Positions 1 through 6,265 of a stretch of DNA of 7,493 nucleotides are shown here, one piece after another; the stretch's first letter is position 1, and every line of letters begins with the position of its first letter. The translations under genes and the position numbers were made by a program. Origin of the DNA: Deltaproteobacteria bacterium. Its GTDB lineage: Bacteria > Desulfobacterota > Desulfuromonadia > Geobacterales > Geobacteraceae. The stretch covers positions 1-7,493 of the forward strand of contig JAJZQA010000125.1 in assembly GCA_021810985.1 (NCBI GenBank), given 5' to 3'. The notes beneath the pieces were generated by a model that was not told the DNA's origin, made no database searches, and was given only the letters and a program-made list of their open reading frames with translations.

Positions 1-17
1 GAGAAAGAATACCTCTT

Positions 18-977
18 ATGATACAAACCTTTTCCGACCGGTTGAAAAATCTTAACCCGGATTTTCTCAGCTTCGCTTCCCTGAAGACCGTGCAGGTCAA
101 TCTCGGAAATCTCTGCAACATGGCCTGTGCCCATTGCCACGTCTCTGCTTCCCCTGCCGGTGAGAAGAAAATGAGTCGGGAAGTGGCGGAAAAAATCGTT
201 GCCGTGCTGCGGCGGAATCCCGGCATCGTTCTCGATCTGACTGGCGGTTGTCCCGAAATCAATCCCCAGTTCCGCTTTCTGGTGGAAGCGACGGACTCCC
301 TGTCGCTGTCCTGCATCGTGCGGAGCAATCTGACGGTGGTCACGGAACCGGGCATGGAGTGGCTGGCGGATTTCTATCGACAGCACAAGCTGGTGGTGTT
401 CGGCTCGTTGCCCTGCTATTCCGCCGAAAATGTTGAAAAACAGCGTGGCACGGGCGTGTTTGAACAGAGTATCGCGGCACTGAAAAAGCTCAACTCCCTC
501 GGCTATGGATCGGAATTTGAGCTGAATCTCGTCTACAACCCGGGCGGTCCGTTTCTGCCCGGTTCCCAGCGAGACCTGGAGGCCGCCTACCGCAAAGAAT
601 TGGCGGAAAATTTCGGCGTTCAATTCAGCCACCTTTACACCATCACCAATGCTCCGATCGGTCGCTTTCGTGACTACCTGGAAAAAAAAGGCGCTTATGA
701 AAAGTACCTTGCCCTGCTTGCCGACCGCTTCAATCCGGAGACCGCCGGCGCGATCATGTGCCGCAGCATGGTGAGTGTCGACTGGCGGGGATATCTCTAC
801 AACTGCGACTTCAACCAGGTTCTCGGCTTGCCGGTCAAGGGGAGGGATGGCAGAGACCTGACCATCGACCATTTGGCTGAAGCGGCCCGGACCGGGAGCC
901 GTCTCGAACTGGGCCAGCACTGCTATTGCTGCACTGCTGGTGAGGGGTCGAGTTGTACCGGTTCGCTGGCGGCGTAA
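18..977 (+). CDS. arsS: ArsS-family radical SAM/Cys-rich enzyme (arsenosugar biosynthesis-type)
   Basis: The 319-residue protein carries a radical SAM CX3CX2C cluster motif near the N terminus (C33, C37, C40, in LCNMACAHCH), as expected for a [4Fe-4S]/SAM enzyme. Family hallmarks follow in order: LTGGCPEIN (74-82), RSNLTVV (102-108), LNLVYNP (169-175), ITNAPIGRF (209-217), the CRS...YNCDFNQ block (C248, C263) and a Cys-rich tail HCYCCTAG...SSC (C302, C304, C305, C313). This is the radical SAM/Cys-rich (sometimes selenocysteine-containing) family named ArsS for its role in arsenosugar formation. The arsenic substrate is inferred from family naming only, since no arsM or ars gene is visible here. 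The ATG at 18 matches the usual family N terminus. The frame stays open to the left edge and the Shine-Dalgarno sequence is weak (GAGAAAG), so an upstream start cannot be excluded. The TAA stop lies in the end of a 129-bp repeat. All key cysteines are ordinary Cys codons and there is no internal TGA. Confidence 0.87.
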   Translation: MIQTFSDRLKNLNPDFLSFASLKTVQVNLGNLCNMACAHCHVSASPAGEKKMSREVAEKIVAVLRRNPGIVLDLTGGCPEINPQFRFLVEATDSLSLSCIVRSNLTVVTEPGMEWLADFYRQHKLVVFGSLPCYSAENVEKQRGTGVFEQSIAALKKLNSLGYGSEFELNLVYNPGGPFLPGSQRDLEAAYRKELAENFGVQFSHLYTITNAPIGRFRDYLEKKGAYEKYLALLADRFNPETAGAIMCRSMVSVDWRGYLYNCDFNQVLGLPVKGRDGRDLTIDHLAEAARTGSRLELGQHCYCCTAGEGSSCTGSLAA

Positions 978-1103
978 TTCCAATTCCAGATCAAGGCCCT
1001 CTCTGCGTTGGCTCGTCTTCGGCTGCTCAAGGTACTCTTCAGTACGCCTCGCAGCCTCAATCCTCGCCGCCTTGAGATCATCCCTGATCTGAACTTGGTA
1101 TAA
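975..1103. repeat. 129-bp MITE-like inverted-repeat element, copy 1
   Basis: This copy is about 91% identical by eye (118/129) to the element at 2178-2306, with the same length and orientation. Its left end contains CCAATTCCAGATCAAGG and its right end is the reverse complement in degenerate form (CTGATCTGAACTTGG). Inside lies a smaller inverted repeat (GGCTGC...GTAC...GTAC...GCAGCC, about 1021-1056), so the whole unit could fold as one long RNA or DNA hairpin. It encodes no transposase. The first three bases (TAA) are the stop codon of the radical SAM gene and the right end lies 27 bp before the gnd ATG. A non-autonomous mobile element (MITE) is my best reading. No clear target duplication beyond a possible TA is visible. 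Small ORFs through it on either strand, which end in an IWNW-type peptide, look spurious. Confidence 0.85.
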
Positions 1104-1104
1104 A
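1096..1104 (+). promoter_or_regulatory. Candidate extended -10 promoter at the right end of repeat copy 1
   Basis: TGGTATAAA fits the extended -10 pattern TGnTATAAT. A start about 7 nt downstream (about 1111) would give a short leader containing the gnd ribosome binding site (AAGGAG, 1120-1125). There is no good -35 at 16-18 bp; TTGAGA at 1072-1077 is 21 bp away. The match lies within the terminal inverted repeat, so it may simply reflect the repeat's own sequence. Confidence 0.3.
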
Positions 1105-1130
1105 ATGTTTGAACAACAGAAGGAGCAGCT

Positions 1131-2111
1131 ATGCAGGTTGCCATTGCCGGTCTGGGACGCATGGGAATGAATATGGCGAGGAGACTTTTGCGGGGGGGGC
1201 ACGAGGTGGTCGCCTGGAACCGCTCTCCGGAGAAGGTGAAGGAGATTGCCGCGGAAGGGGCGTGTCCGGCTTTCAGCCTGGAGGAGATGGCCGAAATGCT
1301 GACGCCGCCCCGGACGGTCTGGCTGATGCTGCCGGCTGGCGAGGTGGTCGACGCGACGATCGATCAGCTGGTGAAGCTGCTTTCCCCTGGTGATTGCATC
1401 CTCGATGGCGGAAACAGTTTTTATCGGGATGATCTGCGCAGAAAAGACAGGTTGAGTGCCGTCGGCATCCGCTATCTTGACGTCGGCGTGAGCGGCGGCA
1501 TTTGGGGGCTTACCGAGGGCTACTGCCTGATGGTCGGTGGCGATCAGCGCGACTACTCCCGTCTCGAGCCGCTTTTTCGCACGTTGGCCCCGGAGGACGG
1601 CTACCTCTACTGCGGGGAAAGCGGGGCGGGTCATTTCGTCAAAATGGTCCACAACGGCATCGAGTACGGCATGATGGCAGCTTATGGCGAGGGTTTCTCC
1701 ATTCTCAAAGCCTCCCCCTATGGCCAGTCAGCCGACCCGGCCGGGGTCGCGCATCTCTGGAACCGGGGTAGCGTGGTCCGTTCCTGGTTGTTGGAACTGG
1801 CCGAGGAGGCCTTCCGCAAGGATCCGGGTCTGGACTCAATCCAGGGTTATGTGGAGGATTCGGGGGAGGGACGCTGGACCGTGCAACAGGCCATCGATAC
1901 CGGCGTGCCGGCACCGGTCATTGCCGCTTCTATTTTTCAGCGCTTCCGTTCCCGGTTGGGGGACAGCTTTGGCGACAAGGTGCTGGCGGCCCTCCGCAAC
2001 GAGTTCGGCGGCCACGCGGTTCTCAAGGCTGGTGATGCGAAGCGCTCGGACCTGGCGGGGGCGGGCGACGTGCAGCCTGCCGCTCCGCAGAAAGATCCGG
2101 AACAAGCGTAA
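1131..2111 (+). CDS. gnd: 6-phosphogluconate dehydrogenase, decarboxylating, short form
   Basis: The enzyme oxidatively decarboxylates 6-phosphogluconate to ribulose-5-phosphate, the last oxidative step of the pentose phosphate pathway, in the cytoplasm. The 326-residue protein begins with a Rossmann fold (GLGRMGMN, 7-14). The LDGGNS block is at 91-96, the substrate loop DVGVSGGIWGL at 117-127, and the catalytic segment GHFVKMVHNGIEYGMM at 167-182. K171, N175 and E178 correspond to Lys183, Asn187 and Glu190 of the sheep enzyme. It is much shorter than the roughly 470-residue E. coli type and belongs to the short-form family. The N30-R31-S32 motif after the second strand resembles the NRT motif of NADP-binding enzymes, but cofactor choice is inference. 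The start is set by AAGGAG five bases before the ATG. The gene is bracketed by two direct copies of a 129-bp repeat, one on each side, and is followed by zwf. A run of eight Gs (1192-1199) lies in codons 21-23. Confidence 0.95.
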   Translation: MQVAIAGLGRMGMNMARRLLRGGHEVVAWNRSPEKVKEIAAEGACPAFSLEEMAEMLTPPRTVWLMLPAGEVVDATIDQLVKLLSPGDCILDGGNSFYRDDLRRKDRLSAVGIRYLDVGVSGGIWGLTEGYCLMVGGDQRDYSRLEPLFRTLAPEDGYLYCGESGAGHFVKMVHNGIEYGMMAAYGEGFSILKASPYGQSADPAGVAHLWNRGSVVRSWLLELAEEAFRKDPGLDSIQGYVEDSGEGRWTVQQAIDTGVPAPVIAASIFQRFRSRLGDSFGDKVLAALRNEFGGHAVLKAGDAKRSDLAGAGDVQPAAPQKDPEQA

Positions 2112-2118
2112 CCGGATC
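2094..2118 (+). other. Small stem-loop around the gnd stop codon
   Basis: GATCCGG (2094-2100) and CCGGATC (2112-2118) are perfect complements separated by 11 nt that include the gnd TAA. No T-run follows, so this is not a standard intrinsic terminator. It may stabilise the 3' end or be incidental. Confidence 0.35.
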
Positions 2119-2177
2119 AGCTGTCCCTCTTTGAAGTTGAACATTGCGGAAGATCAGGATACCGCAGGAAACCGGAC

Positions 2178-2306
2178 TAATTCCAATTCCAGATCAAGGC
2201 CCTCTCTGTGTTGGTTCGTATTCGGCTACTCAACGTACCTTTCAGTACGCTTCGCAGCCTCAATCCTCGCCGCCTTGAGATCATCCTTGATCTGGAATTG
2301 GTATAA
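2178..2306. repeat. 129-bp MITE-like inverted-repeat element, copy 2
   Basis: This is the better-preserved copy. The 22-bp ends match at 20 of 22 positions as inverted repeats, sharing a perfect CCAATTCCAGATCAAGG core (left) with its complement at 2285-2301. An internal hairpin has CGTAC/GTACG arms (about 2234-2249) within GGCT/AGCC arms. It lies in the gnd-zwf gap, 66 bp after the gnd stop and 18 bp before the zwf start, in the same orientation as copy 1. It carries no transposase. The reverse-strand reading frame through it is short and differs in its flanks between copies, so I do not call it a gene. Confidence 0.87.
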
Positions 2307-2307
2307 G
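2299..2307 (+). promoter_or_regulatory. Candidate extended -10 at the right end of repeat copy 2
   Basis: TGGTATAAG resembles an extended -10 and matches the equivalent position of copy 1. A start 7 nt downstream would fall on the zwf Shine-Dalgarno sequence (AAGGA, 2314-2318), leaving almost no leader, so a functional role here is less likely than at copy 1. Confidence 0.18.
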
Positions 2308-2324
2308 CTGAAAAAGGACGTCCA

Positions 2325-3863
2325 ATGGACATGAATTCCCGCTTGGAAAACATTTCGGCGGAGCAGATGGCCCCGGTCTGCCGCATTGTGATTCCGAAAA
2401 GCTGCTGCCTGGTGATTTTTGGCGCATCCGGTGACCTGACCCGGCGCAAGCTGATCCCCGCCATCTATCGCCTCTTCCGGCAACGTCTTTTGCCGCGCGG
2501 CTTTTTCGTCCTCGGTGTTGCCCGGAGCGAGATGGATTCAGACCGTTTTCGTGCGTTGATGTCGGAAGGCCTGCGCGAGGCCTTTCCCGAGGAATGCGAC
2601 GAGACCTGCTGGCGCGATTTTTCCTCCCGGCTGCACTACCGTGCGATCAACTATCATGACGCGGCGTCCTACCGCACTGCCCTGGGGGAGGTGTTGCCCA
2701 CCCTGGAAAAGGCAGCCGATAGCGGAGGGAACCGAATCTTTTACCTGGCTACCCCGCCGGGCGTCTACGGGGACATCATCGGCACGCTGCATCAGTCCGG
2801 CCTGGCTTCTCAGGCAAATTCTCACGTCAAGTTGGTTGTTGAAAAGCCCTTCGGCCATGATCTGGCCTCTTCCCGGGAGCTGAACGCCACCCTTCTCGAT
2901 GCCTTCCGGGAGAGCCAGGTCTACCGGATCGATCACTACCTTGCCAAGGAGACGGTCCAGAATATCCTGATGTTCCGTTTTGCCAACTCGCTGTTCGAGC
3001 CCCTCTGGAACCGGCGCTATATCGATCATGTGCAGATAACCGCTGCCGAGACGATCGGCATCGAGCGCCGCGCCGGCTATTACGAGCAGGCCGGCGTGCT
3101 CCGGGACATGTTCCAGAACCATATGTTCCAGTTGCTCTCCCTAACGGCCTTGGAACCGCCGTCCCTTTTTTCCGCCGACCGGGTCAGGGACGAAAAAGCC
3201 AAGGTCCTGCATTCGATCCGGCCCTTCCCCTTGGAGCGCCTTGAGGAGTGCGTCGTCACCGGCCAGTATGCCGGGTCAGCTGCAGCCGGAATCAAGGGCT
3301 ACCAGGATGAAAGCGGGGTTGCCGTCGATTCCGGCGTGCCGACCTATGCCGCGTTGAAGGTCTGGATCGACAACTGGCGCTGGAACGGTGTGCCCTTTTA
3401 CCTCCGCTCCGGGAAGCGGTTGAAGCGGCGTACGACCGAGATTGCCATCCATTTCCGGCCGGTTCCCCATATGATGTTCTCCCAGACCATGGGCGGCAGG
3501 ATCGAGGCCAATACCCTGATCCTCCGGGTGCAGCCCGACGAGGGCATCCATCTTGAAATCCAGGCCAAGAACCCCGGATCGCGCATGTGTCTCATGCCGG
3601 TGAGTCTCGACTTCCTCTACCCCCGAGAGGTTTCCCTGAGTGCCTATGAACGGGTCCTCCTCGATTGCATGGAGGGAGACCAGATGCTGTTTGTTCGAGA
3701 AGATGGCGTCGACCTGAGCTGGTCGCTCCTCACGCCGCTGATTCAAGCACTGGAAGACCGGGCTGCGTCCGGAGTATTGTTTCCCTATGAAGCCGGGTCG
3801 GACGGACCTGCGGCTGCCGCCGCGCTGCTGGAAAGGGATGGCCGCTGTTGGAGGCCCTTGTGA
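2325..3863 (+). CDS. zwf: Glucose-6-phosphate 1-dehydrogenase
   Basis: The enzyme oxidises glucose-6-phosphate to 6-phosphogluconolactone with NAD(P)+, the entry step of the oxidative pentose phosphate pathway. The 512-residue protein is full length for the family. It has the nucleotide-binding GASGDLTRRK (33-42), YLATPP (140-145), EKPFG (173-177), the active-site block RIDHYLAKE (201-209) and RDMFQNH (260-266). It also has FYLRSGKRL (358-366) and the conserved C-terminal YEAGSDGP...DGRCW. H204 and H266 correspond to His178 and the catalytic His240 of the Leuconostoc enzyme. One oddity is A207, where the family signature DHYLGK has Gly. The start at 2325 is favoured because AAGGA lies 6 bp upstream; the next ATG (2331) is 12 bp away. 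It ends by overlapping pgl by 4 nt, indicating translational coupling. Copy 2 of the 129-bp repeat lies directly upstream. Confidence 0.97.
   Translation: MDMNSRLENISAEQMAPVCRIVIPKSCCLVIFGASGDLTRRKLIPAIYRLFRQRLLPRGFFVLGVARSEMDSDRFRALMSEGLREAFPEECDETCWRDFSSRLHYRAINYHDAASYRTALGEVLPTLEKAADSGGNRIFYLATPPGVYGDIIGTLHQSGLASQANSHVKLVVEKPFGHDLASSRELNATLLDAFRESQVYRIDHYLAKETVQNILMFRFANSLFEPLWNRRYIDHVQITAAETIGIERRAGYYEQAGVLRDMFQNHMFQLLSLTALEPPSLFSADRVRDEKAKVLHSIRPFPLERLEECVVTGQYAGSAAAGIKGYQDESGVAVDSGVPTYAALKVWIDNWRWNGVPFYLRSGKRLKRRTTEIAIHFRPVPHMMFSQTMGGRIEANTLILRVQPDEGIHLEIQAKNPGSRMCLMPVSLDFLYPREVSLSAYERVLLDCMEGDQMLFVREDGVDLSWSLLTPLIQALEDRAASGVLFPYEAGSDGPAAAAALLERDGRCWRPL
3850..3854 (+). promoter_or_regulatory. 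Ribosome binding site that fixes the pgl start
   Basis: GGAGG lies five bases before GTG 3860, inside the last codons of zwf. It supports GTG 3860 over the in-frame TTG at 3848, which overlaps this site and lacks an equally good one of its own. Confidence 0.7.
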
Positions 3864-4600
3864 CCGGCCGGAAGGAGGTCGACATCTACAAGTCGGCCGA
3901 GGCTGCCGCTGCCCGGGGCGCGGAATTGTTCCTGTCTGCCGCACGGGAAGCCCTCGACACCCGGGGACGCTTCACCGTTGCCCTTTCGGGAGGCACTACG
4001 CCGATACCCTTATTTCGCTGTTTGGCTGCGAGAGCCCCTTTTGCCGAACTGGACTGGCGCTCGGTACATGTTTTCTGGGTTGACGAGCGCTGCGTGCCGC
4101 CGGATCATCCGGAGAGTAATTTTTGTCTGGCCCGGGAACATCTCCTCTCGAAACTGCCTGCTCCCGGCGCGGTACTCCATCGGGTGGCGGGTGAACTGCA
4201 TCCCGATGAGGCGGCCCGCCGATACGAGTCTGAGCTGACTTCAGCATTTCCGGATGCAGAAATCCCGATTTTTGATCTGGTGCTTCTCGGGGTCGGAAGT
4301 GACGGCCATACCGCGTCCCTTTTTCCTGAAATGGATCTGGACCGGTTCTCCGGGCGGAGAGCTGTGGCCGTCTATGTGGAAAAGCCGCGGAGCTCCCGGG
4401 TTACCCTGACTCTGCCGGTTTTGACCAGCGCTCGCCGGATCATCTTCCTTGTGACCGGGGCAGGCAAGGCAGGAATAATCGCCAAGATTTTGGGAGGCAG
4501 CGGTGAGATGCACTATCCGGCGGCCCGGGTTGCTGCTTCAGAAAATCACGTCAGCTGGCTGTTGGACCGGGATGCGGCGAACTGGATCGAAAATCCGTGA
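3860..4600 (+). CDS. pgl: 6-phosphogluconolactonase
   Basis: The enzyme hydrolyses 6-phosphogluconolactone, the Zwf product, to 6-phosphogluconate, the Gnd substrate. From GTG 3860 the protein has 246 residues, typical of the DevB/SOL-type family related to glucosamine-6-phosphate isomerase. It shows ALSGGTTP (41-48), FWVDERCVPPDHPESNF (72-88), GVGSDGHTASLFP (144-156) with the family's conserved DGH, and a TLPVL...TGAGK segment near the C terminus. The start overlaps the zwf stop as GTGA and has GGAGG at 5 bp. A TTG start at 3848 (250 residues) is possible but less supported. The tight overlap points to co-translation with zwf so that lactone does not accumulate. A 63-bp gap with a stem-loop separates it from pgi. 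Confidence 0.95.
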   Translation: MTGRKEVDIYKSAEAAAARGAELFLSAAREALDTRGRFTVALSGGTTPIPLFRCLAARAPFAELDWRSVHVFWVDERCVPPDHPESNFCLAREHLLSKLPAPGAVLHRVAGELHPDEAARRYESELTSAFPDAEIPIFDLVLLGVGSDGHTASLFPEMDLDRFSGRRAVAVYVEKPRSSRVTLTLPVLTSARRIIFLVTGAGKAGIIAKILGGSGEMHYPAARVAASENHVSWLLDRDAANWIENP

Positions 4601-4602
4601 GA

Positions 4603-4634
4603 AGACCTGCATATATCAAAAGCCTGGCAGGTCT
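4603..4634 (+). other. Stem-loop in the pgl-pgi gap
   Basis: AGACCTGC (4603-4610) pairs perfectly with GCAGGTCT (4627-4634) across a 16-nt AT-rich loop. It starts three bases after the pgl stop and ends 19 bp before the pgi ribosome binding site (AGAGGA, 4654-4659). No T-run follows, so read-through, mRNA processing or stability control is more likely than strong termination. Confidence 0.5.
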
Positions 4635-4663
4635 CAAATTATCGAGAGAGGCAAGAGGAACAA

Positions 4664-6265
4664 ATGGATAACCTGAAACTATGGGAACGCTATAAACTGA
4701 GTCTGAATTGCTATCCTGATCTCGGTCTGCTGCTTGATGTCAGCAGGATGGACTTCCCGGACGATTATTTCAAAACCATGGAACCCTTTATGCTCAAGGC
4801 GTATCGGGATATGGCGGAGTTGGAAGACGGGGCGCTGGCCAATCCCGACGAGGGACGGATGGTAGGGCACTACTGGCTGCGGACACCGTATCTTGCGCCA
4901 TCCAAAGAGATTTCCCAGGTGATCGAGCGGACGAGAGCGGAGATCAAGGACTTTGCCGCACGGGTCCACCGTGGCGGTATTGTACCGCAAAAAGGGGGGC
5001 GCTTTACCCGGTTGCTCCTGATCGGGATCGGCGGGTCAGCCCTCGGGCCGCAATTTCTCTCCGATGCTCTATCCTCTACGGATGATGTCATGAAACCGTA
5101 TTTTTTCGACAATACCGACCCGGACGGAATGGATCGGATTCTGACGGAAATCGGCCAGTGCCTAGCGGAGACCCTGACCCTGGTGATTTCCAAGAGCGGG
5201 GGTACCAAGGAAACCCGCAACGGCATGCTGGAGGCGGCTCTTGCCTACCAGCGCGCAGGGCTCCAATTTTCCCGCCATGCCGTAGCGGTAACCGGCGAGG
5301 GCAGCGAGCTGGACCGCCTGGCTCAGGAGCAGGGCTGGCTGGACCGCTTTCCCATGTGGGACTGGGTGGGTGGCCGGACCTCCGTTACTTCGGTGGTCGG
5401 ACTGCTGCCGGCCGCGCTGCAGGGCATCGACATCGATGCCTTTATGGAGGGAGCCGGCAGTTGTGATGCCCTGACCCGCCTGCCCAGCAACCATACGAAT
5501 CCCGCGGCCCGGCTGGCGCTGGTCTGGTACCGGGCAACCGGCGGCAGGGGTGGCCGGGACATGGTCGTCCTGCCGTACAAGGATCGCCTGCTGCTGTTTT
5601 CACGCTATCTTCAGCAATTGCTCATGGAGTCCCTCGGCAAGGAAATGGATCTTTCCGGCAACGTTGTTCATCAGGGGATTTCGGTCTTTGGCAATAAAGG
5701 CTCTACTGACCAGCATGCCTTTGTCCAGCAACTGCGGGATGGTGTCGATAATTTCTTCGTCACTTTTATCGAGATACTTCATGATCGTAAGGGGGGGTCT
5801 CCCCCGGTGGAGCCGGGGGTCACTTGCGGAGATTATCTGAGCGGATTTCTCCAGGGAACCCGCAAAGCCCTTCACGAGAATGGCCGGCAGTCCCTCACCA
5901 TCACCCTCGAAAGGGTCGATGCCCGATCCGTCGGTGCGCTGATCGCCCTTTTCGAGCGTGCGGTCGGCTTTTACGCCTCGCTGGTCGGCATCAATGCCTA
6001 CCATCAGCCGGGGGTCGAAGCGGGCAAGCGGGCGGCAACCAGCGTCCTGAATCTGCAGCGGCAGGTACTTGCTTACCTGCGCGGCTCCGGTGAGAAATCC
6101 CAGACAGCCGAGGAAGTTGCCATCGCAATCGGCGCCACGGATGAGGTTGAGTCCGTGTTCCGGATTCTCCTGCATGCTTCCGCAAATGAAGACCACGGTA
6201 TACTGCTGGAACGGAAGAAGATCTTTACCTTGAGCAGGTTCCGGGCCGTGAAACGAGAGGGGTGA
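4664..6265 (+). CDS. pgi: Glucose-6-phosphate isomerase
   Basis: The enzyme interconverts glucose-6-phosphate and fructose-6-phosphate, linking gluconeogenesis or glycolysis to the Zwf branch. The 533-residue protein resembles the cyanobacterial-type isomerase rather than the E. coli type. It has two SIS sugar-phosphate domains: GIGGSALGP (121-129), then SKSGGTKET (176-184) and DWVGGRTS (233-240). Likely catalytic residues are E322 (MESLGKE), H351 (GSTDQHAF) and K455 in the signature YHQPGVEAGK (446-455). That signature has His where the E. coli type has Asp/Asn before Gln. Residues about 475-530 form an additional tail (TAEEVAIAIG, then GILLERKKIFTLSRF) that looks like a winged helix; from memory, relatives of this type share a tail. 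The ATG is preceded by AGAGGA at 4 bp. A GC-only hairpin region lies within codons 376-386. It is the last + strand gene of the pentose phosphate cluster. Confidence 0.96.
   Translation: MDNLKLWERYKLSLNCYPDLGLLLDVSRMDFPDDYFKTMEPFMLKAYRDMAELEDGALANPDEGRMVGHYWLRTPYLAPSKEISQVIERTRAEIKDFAARVHRGGIVPQKGGRFTRLLLIGIGGSALGPQFLSDALSSTDDVMKPYFFDNTDPDGMDRILTEIGQCLAETLTLVISKSGGTKETRNGMLEAALAYQRAGLQFSRHAVAVTGEGSELDRLAQEQGWLDRFPMWDWVGGRTSVTSVVGLLPAALQGIDIDAFMEGAGSCDALTRLPSNHTNPAARLALVWYRATGGRGGRDMVVLPYKDRLLLFSRYLQQLLMESLGKEMDLSGNVVHQGISVFGNKGSTDQHAFVQQLRDGVDNFFVTFIEILHDRKGGSPPVEPGVTCGDYLSGFLQGTRKALHENGRQSLTITLERVDARSVGALIALFERAVGFYASLVGINAYHQPGVEAGKRAATSVLNLQRQVLAYLRGSGEKSQTAEEVAIAIGATDEVESVFRILLHASANEDHGILLERKKIFTLSRFRAVKREG
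5791..5819 (+). other. Competing GC hairpins inside pgi
   Basis: Seven Gs (5791-5797) are followed by CCCCCGG (5801-5807), and CCGGGGG comes at 5813-5819. The C-block can pair perfectly with the downstream block (7 bp, 5-nt loop), or its five Cs can pair with the upstream Gs (3-nt loop). The two stems exclude each other. The segment encodes a Gly/Pro loop of the protein. Confidence 0.5.

Noticed and set aside
2287..2307. TTGATC plus TATAAG as a -35/-10 pair before zwf
   Set aside because: The spacing is only 9 bp, far too short; only an extended -10 reading remains possible.
2177..2483. Small - strand frames through repeat copy 2 (and similar ones at 923-1162 through copy 1)
   Set aside because: They read across the inverted-repeat element and into antisense of neighbouring genes. 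The shared peptide is explained by the repeat itself, with no ribosome site or known family.
3848..3859. TTG at 3848 as the pgl start
   Set aside because: GTG 3860 has GGAGG at ideal spacing and a 4-nt overlap with the zwf stop; the extra four residues are not a family feature.
3276..3944. 222-residue - strand frame antisense to zwf/pgl
   Set aside because: It lies opposite strongly conserved coding sequence and shows no family motif; such frames are common in GC-rich genes.
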